From: DAHUYF01 sp035945115
Lineage (GTDB): Bacteria; Pseudomonadota; Alphaproteobacteria; ATCC43930; CGMCC-115725
Assembly: GCA_035945115.1 (NCBI GenBank)
Contig: DASZAN010000094.1
Location: 1-64,000 of the forward strand
DNA: 64,000 bases
Reading direction: 5' to 3'
In this document: positions 31,181 through 40,660 of the stretch, piece by piece
Layout of the letters: each line of letters begins with the position of its first letter
Numbering within the stretch: the stretch's first letter is position 1
Made by a program: the position numbers and the translations under genes
Notes under the pieces: model-generated
Database searches by the model: none
Seen by the model: the letters and a program-made list of their open reading frames with translations, nothing else
What the model was told of the DNA's origin: nothing

Positions 31181-33562
31181 ATGCCAAGCGACGCAAAAAC
31201 AGCCCCGAACCCGGGCGTGGCCGATCTGCCGCCGTTGCCGGCGGACGCGGTCGTCATCATCCCTGTGCGCGGTGCGGTGCTTTTTCCCGGCACGGTACTG
31301 CCGATCACCGTGGCGCGGCCGCGCTCGGTCGCCGCCGCGCAGGCGGCGGTGAAGCGCGAGCTCCCCATCGGGTTGCTGCTGCAGCGCGATGCGAGCGTCG
31401 AGGAGCCCGGGACCGCCGATCTCTATCAGGTGGGCACGATCGCCGGTATCCTGCGCTATGTCACCACGCCCGACGGCAATCACCACCTGGTTTGCCAGGG
31501 GCAGCACCGCATCCGCGTCGTCGAATTCCTGAGCGGGTTTCCGTTTCCGGTGGCGCGCATCGAGCGCATCGGCGAGAGCGAGGTGCGAACGCCCGAGCTC
31601 GAGGCGCGGCTCATGCATCTCAAGACCCAGGCGCGCGAAGCCTTGGAGCTGCTGCCGCAGGCGCCGGCCGAGCTCGGGCCTGCTATCCAAGGGATCAACA
31701 ACGGCGGCGCGCTCGCCGATTTCGTCGCCAGCGTCATGGACCTCGAGCCCGCCGAGAAGCAGAGCGTGCTCGAGACGGTCGACGTGCTCGCGCGCATGAA
31801 GCGGGTCTCCGACCTCTTGGGTCATCGCATCGAGGTGTTGCGGCTCTCCCGCCAGATCAGCGAGCAGACCAAGGAGAAGGTCGACAACCGCCAGCGCGAA
31901 TTCCTTCTCCGCGAGCAGCTCAAGACCATTCAAAAGGAGCTTGGCGAGCAAGAGGGCACGGCGCAGGAGATCGCCGAGCTCAGGAAGCGCATCGAAGACG
32001 CGAAGATGCCGCCCGATATCGAGGCGCAGGCGAAGAAGGAGCTCGCGCGTCTCGAGCGAATGCCGGAAGGTGCCGCCGAATACGGCATGGTGCGCAACTA
32101 TCTCGACTGGCTGATCGAGCTGCCGTGGGCGGTGACGACCGAGCACATCATCGACATCGCCGAGGCAAGGCGCGTGCTCGAGGCCGATCACTATGGCCTC
32201 GCCAAGATCAAGCGACGGATTCTCGAGTATCTCGCCGTGCAGAAGCTGAAGCCCGGCGGCCGCAGCCCCATCCTGTGCTTCGTCGGCCCGCCCGGCGTCG
32301 GCAAAACCTCGCTCGGTCAAAGCATCGCGCGGGCGACGGGACGCAAATTCGTACGCGTGAGCCTGGGCGGCGTCCATGACGAGGCGGAAATCCGCGGCCA
32401 TCGCCGCACATATATCGGCGCGCTCCCCGGCAACATCGTTCAGGCGATCCGCAAGGCGGGCGCGCGGGATTGCGTGATGATGCTCGACGAGATCGACAAG
32501 CTCGGCGCCGGCATCCAAGGCGATCCCTCGGCAGCGCTGCTCGAGGTCCTCGATCCCGAGCAGAATTCCACCTTCCGTGACGCTTATCTCGGCGTCCCCT
32601 TCGATCTTTCCGCGGTCATGTTCATCGCCACCGCCAACATGATGGACACGGTGCCGGGTCCGCTGCGCGACCGCATGGAGGTGATCGAGCTTCCCGGCTA
32701 CACCGAGGACGAAAAGCTCGAGATCGCCCGCCGTTATCTCGTGCCGCGCCAATTGGAGGCGAATGGGCTTAGCGCGGCACAGGTGGCGATCGGCGATGCC
32801 GCGCTTCGCACCATCATCCGCGACTACACGCGCGAGGCGGGCGTGCGCAATCTCGAGCGCACCATCGGCGCGGTCTTCCGCCACGTCGCGATGCAAGTGG
32901 CCGAAGGCAAGACGGCGAGCGCACGGATCGATGTCAGCGACCTCGCCGCGATTCTCGGAGCGCGGCGCTTCGAGAACGAAACCGCCATGCGCACCAGCAT
33001 TCCCGGCGTCGCCACAGGGCTTGCCTGGACGCCGGTCGGCGGCGACATCCTCTTCATCGAGGCGACGCGCACGCCCGGAAGCGGCCGGCTCATTCTCACG
33101 GGCCAGCTCGGCGAAGTCATGAAGGAAAGCGCGCAGGCGGCGTTAAGCCTCGTCAAGTCGCGGGCGCGGCCGCTCGGCATCGACGACGAGATCTTCGCCA
33201 AAAGCGACATCCACATCCATGTCCCAGCCGGCGCCATCCCCAAGGATGGGCCGAGCGCGGGCGTCGCGATGACGACGGCGCTCATCTCGCTGCTCACCAA
33301 CCGGCCGACGCGCAGCGACACGGCCATGACCGGCGAGATCAGCCTGCGCGGGCTCGTGCTGCCGGTCGGTGGGATCAAGGAGAAGGTGACCGCCGCCGTG
33401 CGCGCCGGCATCACCACGGTATTGCTCCCGTCCCGCAACCAGCGGGATTTCGAGGACATCCCCGAGGATGCGCGTCGTCGCGTCCGCATCGTCTGGTGCG
33501 AGCGCATCGACGACGTCATCGCTGAAGCACTCAAAGACGACGCGATGGCGGCGGCGGAATAG
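31181..33562 (+). CDS. lon: ATP-dependent Lon protease
   Basis: A 793-residue AAA+ serine protease degrading misfolded and regulatory proteins. The LAN substrate domain begins PVRGAVLFPGTVLPITVARP. The coiled middle (LLREQLKTIQKELGEQEG) precedes Walker A GPPGVGKTS (from residue 369) and Walker B MMLDEIDKLG. The C-terminal protease has the Ser-Lys dyad S692 (KDGPSAGVAM) and K735 (GGIKEK). ATG 31181 follows the hsp20 stop by 4 nt; a start at 31133 would overlap hsp20. Many alphaproteobacteria also have a clp-linked lon, so this may be a second, stress-linked copy. Confidence 0.95.
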   Translation: MPSDAKTAPNPGVADLPPLPADAVVIIPVRGAVLFPGTVLPITVARPRSVAAAQAAVKRELPIGLLLQRDASVEEPGTADLYQVGTIAGILRYVTTPDGNHHLVCQGQHRIRVVEFLSGFPFPVARIERIGESEVRTPELEARLMHLKTQAREALELLPQAPAELGPAIQGINNGGALADFVASVMDLEPAEKQSVLETVDVLARMKRVSDLLGHRIEVLRLSRQISEQTKEKVDNRQREFLLREQLKTIQKELGEQEGTAQEIAELRKRIEDAKMPPDIEAQAKKELARLERMPEGAAEYGMVRNYLDWLIELPWAVTTEHIIDIAEARRVLEADHYGLAKIKRRILEYLAVQKLKPGGRSPILCFVGPPGVGKTSLGQSIARATGRKFVRVSLGGVHDEAEIRGHRRTYIGALPGNIVQAIRKAGARDCVMMLDEIDKLGAGIQGDPSAALLEVLDPEQNSTFRDAYLGVPFDLSAVMFIATANMMDTVPGPLRDRMEVIELPGYTEDEKLEIARRYLVPRQLEANGLSAAQVAIGDAALRTIIRDYTREAGVRNLERTIGAVFRHVAMQVAEGKTASARIDVSDLAAILGARRFENETAMRTSIPGVATGLAWTPVGGDILFIEATRTPGSGRLILTGQLGEVMKESAQAALSLVKSRARPLGIDDEIFAKSDIHIHVPAGAIPKDGPSAGVAMTTALISLLTNRPTRSDTAMTGEISLRGLVLPVGGIKEKVTAAVRAGITTVLLPSRNQRDFEDIPEDARRRVRIVWCERIDDVIAEALKDDAMAAAE

Positions 33563-34266
33563 TCAAAGTGCGATCAGCCCGTCGAGAAGCGCGCGGTCGG
33601 ATTTGAGGGCGGCCGCGGCACCGGAAAAGCGGACACCTCCCTTCTCCAGCACGTAGACGCGGTCAGCGAGGGCCAGCGAGAAGTCGACGCCCTGCTCGGC
33701 CAGCAGGATGGTCAACCCTTGACCCTTGAGCTCGCCGACCTTGACGAGCAACGCTTCGACGACGAGCGGCGCCAGACCTTCAGAAGGTTCATCGAGCAGC
33801 AGCAGCTCGGGATTGCCCATCAGCGTTCGAGCGATGGTAAGCATCTGCTGCTCGCCACCTGAGAGAAAACCGCCTTGACGATCGCGAAGCCGAGCGAGAT
33901 CCGGAAAGAGCTCGAACACCGCGTCGATCGTCCAACGGCCGGGCCGCGCCGCCGCGCGCCGAGCGACGTCGAGATTCTCCCACACCGTCAGCTCCGCAAA
34001 GATGCGGCGGTCTTCCGGCACGAAGCCAATGCCGGTGCGCGCAATCCGGTAAGGCGCCCAGCCCGTAATGTCCTGCTGCTTGAAGCGAACGCGGCCGGCA
34101 TTGGGCGGCGTCAACCCCATCACCGAGCGCATGGTGGTGGTCTTGCCGACACCGTTGCGACCAAGGAGACAGACGCATTCGCCCGCCATGACCTCGAGCG
34201 AGATGCCGAACAGCACGCGGCTCAAGCCATAGGCGGTATGGACGTCCTCAAGCGCGAGCAGCGGAC

Positions 34267-34270
<4 letters not shown>
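33563..34270 (-). CDS. livF: Branched-chain amino-acid-type ABC transporter ATPase LivF
   Basis: A 235-residue cytoplasmic ATPase. Walker A is GRNGVGKTT, the Q-loop region contains the typical LivF sequence IARTGIGFVPEDRRIFAELT, the signature is LSGGEQQM and Walker B is LLLLDEPSEGLAPL. Its ATG overlaps the livG stop by 4 nt. The stop abuts the lon stop with no intergenic space (convergent). It energises the LivH/LivM permease. Confidence 0.92.
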
Positions 34271-34996
<726 letters not shown>

Positions 34997-35004
<8 letters not shown>

Positions 35005-35992
35005 GGACGCGCCTCCCGCTGAAGCGGCGAAGGTGCGCGAACGCCGCCGCGAGACCGCCGACGATGCCTCCAGGAAAAGCAAAGAGGAGGACGAGCAGAA
35101 TGACGCCGAGCACGAAGGGCCAGTATTCGGTATAGGACGTGATCTGCTGATTGAGCAGAACGAGCGTCGCCGCGCCAACGACCGGACCCCAGAAGAAGTC
35201 GATGCCGCCGAGGATGGTCATGATCATCACCTCGGCCGATTTCGGCCAGTAGACGTAATCGGCGAAGACGCCGCGATTGAAGATGCCGAAGAGCGCACCG
35301 GCGATCCCGGCAAAGCCGCCGGCGATGACGAACGCGGCGAGCTCGTAACGATGGACGTCGATGCCGATGAATGCGGCGCGTTCTGGATTCTCGCGGATCG
35401 TGGTCAACAGGCGACCGAAGGGCGAGGCGACGATGCGCCGAAGCGCCAGCAGCGAGAGCGCGACCAGGACAAGCGCCAGCAGATAGAATTCCTCGCCACT
35501 GCGCAAATCGTCGAAACCGGGAATCGCGGACAACCAATCGAAATCGGGGTAGGGAATATCGGGCAAGCCTTGATCGCCGCCGGTCACATCATTCCATTTG
35601 AAGCAGATGGCCCAGACGATCTGCGAGAACGCCAAGGTCAGCATGGCGAAATAAATCTTGGTGAGGCGCACGCAGAAAAAGCCGAAGACGACCGCAGCGG
35701 CGGCGGCCCCGAGCGCGGCCGCCGGGAGCGCCAGCGAGAACGGCATTTCATAGGTCTTCATCAAAATGCCGCAGACGTAAGCGCCGATGCCGAAATAGGC
35801 GACATGGCCGAAGGAGACGAGGCCGGTGGTGCCAAGCAGCAAATTGAGGCTCACCGCAAAGAGCGCGTCGATGGCGATCTGCGTGGCGAGGAAGACGTCG
35901 TAATGCGATCCCGTCCAGGGCAGCGAGAACGCCCCGAGGAAGGCGGCAACCAGCCACGGCGTCGATCCGCGGAAGAGAGAGCTGTTCAGCAT
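34997..35992 (-). CDS. livM: Branched-chain amino-acid-type ABC permease LivM
   Basis: A 331-residue inner-membrane permease with about nine hydrophobic segments. LivM marks are DALFAVSLNLLLGTTGLVSF, GHVAYFGIGAYVCGIL, the coupling region TIRENPERAAFIGIDVHRYE and FAGIAGALFGIF. ATG 35992 overlaps the livH stop (TGATG). It pairs with LivH to form the channel. The substrate could be branched-chain amino acids, amides, urea or aromatic acids, since this family is broad. Confidence 0.9.
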
Positions 35993-36873
35993 CAGCGGAT
36001 CGGCCGGCCGAAAAGGCCCCAGGGCCGAATGATGAGAATGACCGCCATCAGCGCGAAGACGGAGAAGATCGAGAAGCTCGGGAAGATCAGGATGCCGAAG
36101 GAGAGCACCTGTCCGTAGATCATCGAGCCCCAAAACGTCCCCCAGAAGGAACCAAGACCGCCGATGACGACGACAATGAAGGCCTCGACGATGATCTCGA
36201 CGTCCATGCCTGGAACGATGCTCTCAATCGGCGTGATCAGCGCGCCCGAGAGACCGGCGAGGAACGAGCTCACCATGAACATCCCGGTGTAGATCGCGCC
36301 AACATTGGCGCCGAGCGCGCCCATCATCTCGCGGTCGAGCGCCGCAGCCCGAACCATTCGCCCAGCGCTGCTGTGGGTGAGCATGAGCCAGACGAGAAGA
36401 GCGACCACCGGCCCCAGCACCATGATAAAGAGGTTGTAGGCGGGCAGCGTCGTGCCAATGAGCTCGAAGCCGCCAGCAAGGAGCGGCGGTCGCGATAGCG
36501 ACAGCTGTTGGGTTCCCCATATCGCTTTGGCGGCGTCGCCGAGGATCAGCACCAGTCCATATGTGAAGAGCAGCTGATAAAGCTCTTCGCGGCCATAGAG
36601 ATGACGAAGCAGCAACCGCTCGATCACGCCACCCAAAAGTGCCACGCCGAGTGCGGCAACCAGCACCGCCGGCCAGAACGCATGCAACATCGGCTGCAAC
36701 CAGTGCATCGCCTGCCAGGCAAGATAGGCGCCGATCATGTAAAACGAGCCGTGCGCGAAATTGAGCACGCGCATGACGCCGAACACGAGCGACAGGCCGG
36801 ACGCAATCAAAAACAAAAACATCGCGGTGGTGAGGCCGCCCAGAAACTGACCGAAGAGGAGCGAGGCCGCCAC
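35992..36873 (-). CDS. livH: Branched-chain amino-acid-type ABC permease LivH
   Basis: A 293-residue inner-membrane permease with about eight hydrophobic segments. Typical LivH sequences are GLSLVFGVMRVLNFAHGSFY at the second helix, MVRAAALDREMMGALGANVG in the coupling loop, and IVEAFIVVVIGGLGSFWGTF near the end. It is the first membrane gene of the liv run. A 139-nt spacer without a recognisable gene separates it from the binding-protein gene upstream on the same strand. Confidence 0.9.
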   Translation of the reverse strand: MAASLLFGQFLGGLTTAMFLFLIASGLSLVFGVMRVLNFAHGSFYMIGAYLAWQAMHWLQPMLHAFWPAVLVAALGVALLGGVIERLLLRHLYGREELYQLLFTYGLVLILGDAAKAIWGTQQLSLSRPPLLAGGFELIGTTLPAYNLFIMVLGPVVALLVWLMLTHSSAGRMVRAAALDREMMGALGANVGAIYTGMFMVSSFLAGLSGALITPIESIVPGMDVEIIVEAFIVVVIGGLGSFWGTFWGSMIYGQVLSFGILIFPSFSIFSVFALMAVILIIRPWGLFGRPIR

Positions 36874-37012
36874 CGGCGATCAACTCGGGGCGGGGGGCGA
36901 TGGCGGCGTGCGCAGACCCGGTTGAGCGCGACGATGCGCCGCCAGCGCACGCGCGTCCGTTCGGCGCGAACCCGCGCCGGGTGCGGACGCTCTGGCGCGC
37001 ATTAGGCCGCGC

Positions 37013-38212
37013 TCAATTCGTGAACGGCCCCTGCGCAAGGTATTGCGGGTTCTTCATGACGGCGAAGGGATAGCGATCGTCCTTCACCATCTGTCCCCAG
37101 AACTCACCCAACTCCGTCTCGTGGCTCTTGGCATTGAAGCTGCGCTTGCCGAGCGGCGTGTCGAAGGTGAGGCCGAGCAGCGCCTTCGCCACCTGATCGG
37201 ACTTGGCGCTGTTGGCCTTCTTGACCCCCTCGGCGAGCGCCATGACGGAGGTGTAGCCCATGATCGCCCATCCGGAACCGTACTTCTCATGGGTAAAGGC
37301 CTTGAGATGCTCGATGAACGCCTTGTGCTCCGGCGGCTCGCCCTCGGGCCAAATCACGGGATCGTACGCATCGGACCAGATGCCGTAGGGATAATCGGCG
37401 CCAAGCGCCTCCGCTTCGTCAGTCGCGCCGACCTCGCCGCCATCGACCAAGCGGTTGTTGATCGCCTTGAAATAGCCGAGCGGCACCGCCTGCTTGGCAA
37501 AGGTCACGAAATCGCCGCCATAGACATCACAGAACACCGCGTCCGGGTGCGCGCTCATCTGCGCGGTAATGAACGGGGTGAAATCGCTCTGACCGAGCTT
37601 CGGCCATTGCTGATCGACAATCTCGATGTCCGGCCGCGCCTTTTTGATATAGGCGACGAAGGCCGTGACGGCGTCACGACCATAGGCGTAGTCGGGCGCG
37701 ATGGTGGCGACGCGCTTCACCTCCTTCCATCCCGCGATGATCGCAGCCCCGCTGCTGCCATCGATGTCGGTGTTGGAAGCCATCCGGAAGATGTAGGGGT
37801 GCAGGTTCTTTGGCGAGGTCAACTGCACGGTCTTCGAGGTTGGGGCGATGAAGACGATCTTGTTCTCCTTGGCGATCGTCGACACCGCCGGAGCTTCCGC
37901 CGAGGTCAGCGTTCCCACGAGGAAATCGACATTTTCCTTGATGATGAGCTCGCGGGCGAGGCGCACCGCCTCATCGGCGCTGGCCTTGCTATCACGCTCG
38001 AGAAGCTCGACCTTGCGGCCGAGAAGACCGCCCTTCTCGTTGATTTCCTGAACGGCGAGCTCCGCTCCTTTGGTGACGGGAATGCCATAGACCGAGGCCG
38101 GCCCGGACAAGGGCATCGGGTAGCCGATCTTGATGCTATCGGCGGCAACGGCTGACAACGAGCAAAGGCAAACGGCAGCACATGCCACCGCAACACTGCG
38201 GTAAATCGACAT
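37013..38212 (-). CDS. Periplasmic binding protein of the Liv-type ABC transporter (Peripla_BP_6)
   Basis: A 399-residue exported ligand-binding protein. The Sec signal is MSIYRSVAVACAAVCLCSLS...AVAA, and the mature part starts DSIKIGYPMPLSGPASVYGI, the first lobe strand of LivJ-type receptors. Other marks are LVGTLTSAEAPAVSTIAKEN and TIAPDYAYGRDAVTAFVAYI. Its place upstream of livHMGF makes it the cognate receptor. The long insert EALGADYPYGIWSDAYDPVI resembles receptors for aromatic or branched acids; the ligand is not determinable here. Confidence 0.9.
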   Translation of the reverse strand: MSIYRSVAVACAAVCLCSLSAVAADSIKIGYPMPLSGPASVYGIPVTKGAELAVQEINEKGGLLGRKVELLERDSKASADEAVRLARELIIKENVDFLVGTLTSAEAPAVSTIAKENKIVFIAPTSKTVQLTSPKNLHPYIFRMASNTDIDGSSGAAIIAGWKEVKRVATIAPDYAYGRDAVTAFVAYIKKARPDIEIVDQQWPKLGQSDFTPFITAQMSAHPDAVFCDVYGGDFVTFAKQAVPLGYFKAINNRLVDGGEVGATDEAEALGADYPYGIWSDAYDPVIWPEGEPPEHKAFIEHLKAFTHEKYGSGWAIMGYTSVMALAEGVKKANSAKSDQVAKALLGLTFDTPLGKRSFNAKSHETELGEFWGQMVKDDRYPFAVMKNPQYLAQGPFTN

Positions 38213-38292
38213 ATCGTTCCTCCCTGAACCCTGGCGTCCGCGGCTTTATGTACCGCTCATCCCAGGTAGTGTTCATTGCGCAACCCGTGGCG

Positions 38293-38388
38293 TCCGCCTT
38301 TGGCGGAATGGTGGGTGGTCACGTCGCCCTCTGTCAAGCGTGCACCCTTCGGTGCATCGAACGCTTGAAGCGGCAGTGCATTCTGCAC
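38293..38388 (+). other. Structured leader with three hairpins upstream of the RNase A-like gene
   Basis: Three inverted repeats lie in the 190-nt spacer. The first is TCCGCC-TTT-GGCGGA (38293-38307). The second (38334-38368) is a compound stem in which TCAAGCG pairs with CGCTTGA around an inner TGCACC-CTTC-GGTGCA, with a 5-nt bulge. The third is GTGCA-TTC-TGCAC (38376-38388). The last ends 13 nt before the GTG start. They could be a terminator for an upstream transcript, a regulatory leader or a REP remnant. Confidence 0.5.
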
Positions 38389-38401
38389 AGAGTGATGTGC
38401 C

Positions 38402-38872
38402 GTGCACCTCTTTCGGGTTCTTCGCCAAGCCGTACTGCTCGCCAGCATCGCGCGAGCAGCGTCTGCCCAATGCATCCCAGCCGACTTCCCCGCAGATTAT
38501 CTCGAGCGGGCGGAAGCGGCGGGCGGCCACACGCTCGCCCGCCATGTCGGCAAGTCCGATGATTGGCTGATGGCGCGTCTAGCGAGCGACGCGCATCTCC
38601 ACGTCGCCAGCAGCTACATCGATCGGGAAACCGCCGAAGCCGCGATCGAGACGCTGCTCAGCCGCCATCGCGACCGCCTTAACCGCTGGGTGGAGCGGAC
38701 ACCGGAGGGCGCCGAGTTCACCGTGCGCGGCGCCGCCGACCGCACGATCGGCCGCACCGCCTGGCGGCCCGTCGGCGCCGATCATCTCGCCGACAGTCGC
38801 ACGCTCGTTGTCGTCGTGAAGAAGGCGGGGGCGGCGAGCTGCCTGGTGCTCACCTCGTACCCTGGCTCCTAG
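38402..38872 (+). CDS. Exported RNase A-like protein (CdiA-CT RNase A fold, PF18431 type)
   Basis: A 156-residue protein with a Sec-type signal (MHLFRVLRQAVLLASIARAA, cleavage near ASA-Q) followed by a single domain. GGHTLARHVGKSDDWLMARL, SSYIDRETAEAAI and the closing SCLVLTSYPG match the RNase A-like toxin domain at the C-terminus of some CdiA proteins. The four active-site residues I recall for that family (His, Arg eleven residues later, and T-x-Y near the end) are all present as H48, R59, T151 and Y153. There is no adjacent immunity gene. The start is GTG with a weak ribosome-binding site; the 3' end overlaps a convergent gene remnant. Confidence 0.72.
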   Translation: MHLFRVLRQAVLLASIARAASAQCIPADFPADYLERAEAAGGHTLARHVGKSDDWLMARLASDAHLHVASSYIDRETAEAAIETLLSRHRDRLNRWVERTPEGAEFTVRGAADRTIGRTAWRPVGADHLADSRTLVVVVKKAGAASCLVLTSYPGS

Positions 38873-39185
38873 GCGGCGCGCACGCCGCCAGGAACTGATC
38901 GACTTCGTCGCGAAGCGCCTTGGCCTGACCCGCAAGCCCGTCGGCGGCACGCTTCGCCGCCTGCGCCGCTGCGGTCGCCTCCTCGACGGCGTGGCTCACC
39001 CCGCTCACGTGGTTCGAGACCTCGCGCGTGCCGCCGGCGGCCTGCTGCACGCTGCGCGTGATCTCGTGCGTCGCGGCCGTCTGCTCTTCAACGGCCGACG
39101 CGATCGAAGCGGAGATTTCGTTGACGGCGAGGATGGTCGAGGAGATCGAGCGGATCGCGCTAGCGATGCCTGGTGAAATTAACAT
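38850..39185 (-). pseudogene. Truncated methyl-accepting chemotaxis protein, C-terminal end only
   Basis: The readable 111 residues start at the very end of a chemoreceptor signalling domain (AIRSISSTILAVNEISASIA, SAVEEQTAATHEITRSVQQA, then a heptad-rich tail ending VDQFLAACA). The membrane segments, HAMP domain and hairpin tip are missing. Homology begins near 39170, next to AT-rich sequence (ATTAACATTAAAA) that resembles nothing in receptors. This is the cut end of a receptor gene at the left border of the polysaccharide locus and is unlikely to be functional. Confidence 0.7.
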
Positions 39186-39296
39186 TAAAACCCCATCGGG
39201 CAGCCCGCCCCCCGGGGCTCGCGCGACCGTCGTTAAGACGTGATTAGCGGAGCACGGTCATGGTACACAGTAGCCTCGGGTGGGACAAAAGCGGCA

Positions 39297-40628
39297 ATGA
39301 CCGGATCGAGCAACAACGAGCGGACCATCTTGGTGGTCACTGCTTCGCGCTGGCCACATACGGCCTTTGTCGCTGCTCGCCTCCGGGACGTGGGATTCTC
39401 GGTTGCGGCGGTGTGTCCGCGCAAAGGGGCGCTGCGCCGTACGTCGGGGATCGCGCGGTTTTACGACTATTCTCGGCTTCGCGCGACGCAGTCGATTCTG
39501 GCGGCGATCGACGATTGCTCTCCCGCCCTCGTCGTGCCTGGCGATGATGAGGCGGCTGCGGCGCTGCATGAGCTCCATGCGCGCTGCCGCCAGAGCGAGA
39601 ACACAGAAGCCCCCGGCGTTTGCCGGTTGATCGAGGAATCGTTGGGCCCGAGTGCATCTTTTTCGATCGTGCGGAGCAAGTTACAGATCGTCCAGCTGGC
39701 GGGGGAATGCGGCGTTCGTGTGCCGCGGACGCGCGAGATCGGCAATGTGGACGAGCTGATCGAGTTTACCCGCGCCGCCGATTTCCCTTTCCTGCTGAAG
39801 CAGGAAGACACGAGCGGCGGCCGGGGGGTGGTCATCGTTAGATCCGCCGAGGCGGCGGTTTCCGCCTACCAAAATCTGCAACGGCGGCTGAAGACCGACG
39901 GATTAAGAGATCTCGCATTCCGACTCGATCCGATATCGCTCATTCAGTCGATGTGGCGCCAGCCGCCGAGAATTGGCGCGCAGAGCTTGATCGAGGGCAG
40001 GCCCGCCAACCGGGCCGTCGCATGTTGGAAGGGCAAGGTCCTGGCAGGTATCACGGTCGTGGCCTTGGAAACCAATCCACCCGGCATCGGCACGGCGACG
40101 GTGGTGGAAGCGATGGACCATCCCGAAATCGCTCGCGCCGCCGGGACCTTGGTTGCGAAGCTCGGACTTTCCGGCTTCTGCGGCTTCGATTTCGTCCTCG
40201 ACCGGTCCGGTCAGGCTTATTTGCTTGAGCTCAATGCGCGGCTCACCTCGGCATGCTGGATCGGAACGACCGCCGAGACCGATCTCTGCGGCGCAATGTT
40301 CGAGGCAGTGACGGGAACACCGCGACACATTGCTGATCGGCTCTCGGAGAAATGGCCGCCCTTCGGGCGCGAGGGACAGCGGCTGGCACTCTTTCCGCAA
40401 GAATGGATGCGGAGCAAGACCAGTGAACATCTCTACGCCTCCTATCACCGCGTCCCCTGGCATGATCCGCAGCTGTTGGCGTATCTCGTCAGCAACACTT
40501 TGAAGGCCGAGCAAAGGATGCAAAGGAGTGCCCTCGTCCGCATTTTCGAGCGCTTCATGAACAGAATCGAACGTGACGAGGTTCGGCCTCTCGCCAAAGC
40601 CGGCGGCGACGGAAATCCGTCGCTTTAG
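39297..40628 (+). CDS. ATP-grasp domain protein at the start of the polysaccharide locus
   Basis: A 443-residue carboxylate-amine/thiol ligase-type enzyme. The preATP-grasp half holds ILVVTASRWPHTAFVAARLR and SPALVVPGDDEAAAAL. The ATP-grasp core shows FPFLLKQEDTSGGRGVVIVR (glycine-rich loop), IEGRPANRAVACWKGKVLAG and metal-binding FCGFDFVLDRSGQAYLLELN with E and N. The acceptor is unknown. It precedes a flippase by 32 nt on the same strand, so it may add an amino acid or other substituent to the repeat unit. ATG 39297 chosen; the ribosome-binding site is weak. Confidence 0.78.
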   Translation: MTGSSNNERTILVVTASRWPHTAFVAARLRDVGFSVAAVCPRKGALRRTSGIARFYDYSRLRATQSILAAIDDCSPALVVPGDDEAAAALHELHARCRQSENTEAPGVCRLIEESLGPSASFSIVRSKLQIVQLAGECGVRVPRTREIGNVDELIEFTRAADFPFLLKQEDTSGGRGVVIVRSAEAAVSAYQNLQRRLKTDGLRDLAFRLDPISLIQSMWRQPPRIGAQSLIEGRPANRAVACWKGKVLAGITVVALETNPPGIGTATVVEAMDHPEIARAAGTLVAKLGLSGFCGFDFVLDRSGQAYLLELNARLTSACWIGTTAETDLCGAMFEAVTGTPRHIADRLSEKWPPFGREGQRLALFPQEWMRSKTSEHLYASYHRVPWHDPQLLAYLVSNTLKAEQRMQRSALVRIFERFMNRIERDEVRPLAKAGGDGNPSL

Positions 40629-40660
40629 GTGCTGCACGCCAAGGTATTGGGAGCGCAACG

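Noticed and set aside
31148..32896. A 582-codon minus-strand frame opposite lon
   Set aside because: Lon has every catalytic motif in place on the plus strand; the antisense product is a His/Asp/Arg-rich shadow without motifs.
38402..38872. The RNase A-like gene as the detached toxin tip of a broken CdiA gene
   Set aside because: It has its own signal peptide and complete domain, and there is no haemagglutinin-repeat or VENN-type sequence upstream, so a stand-alone exported protein is the simpler reading.
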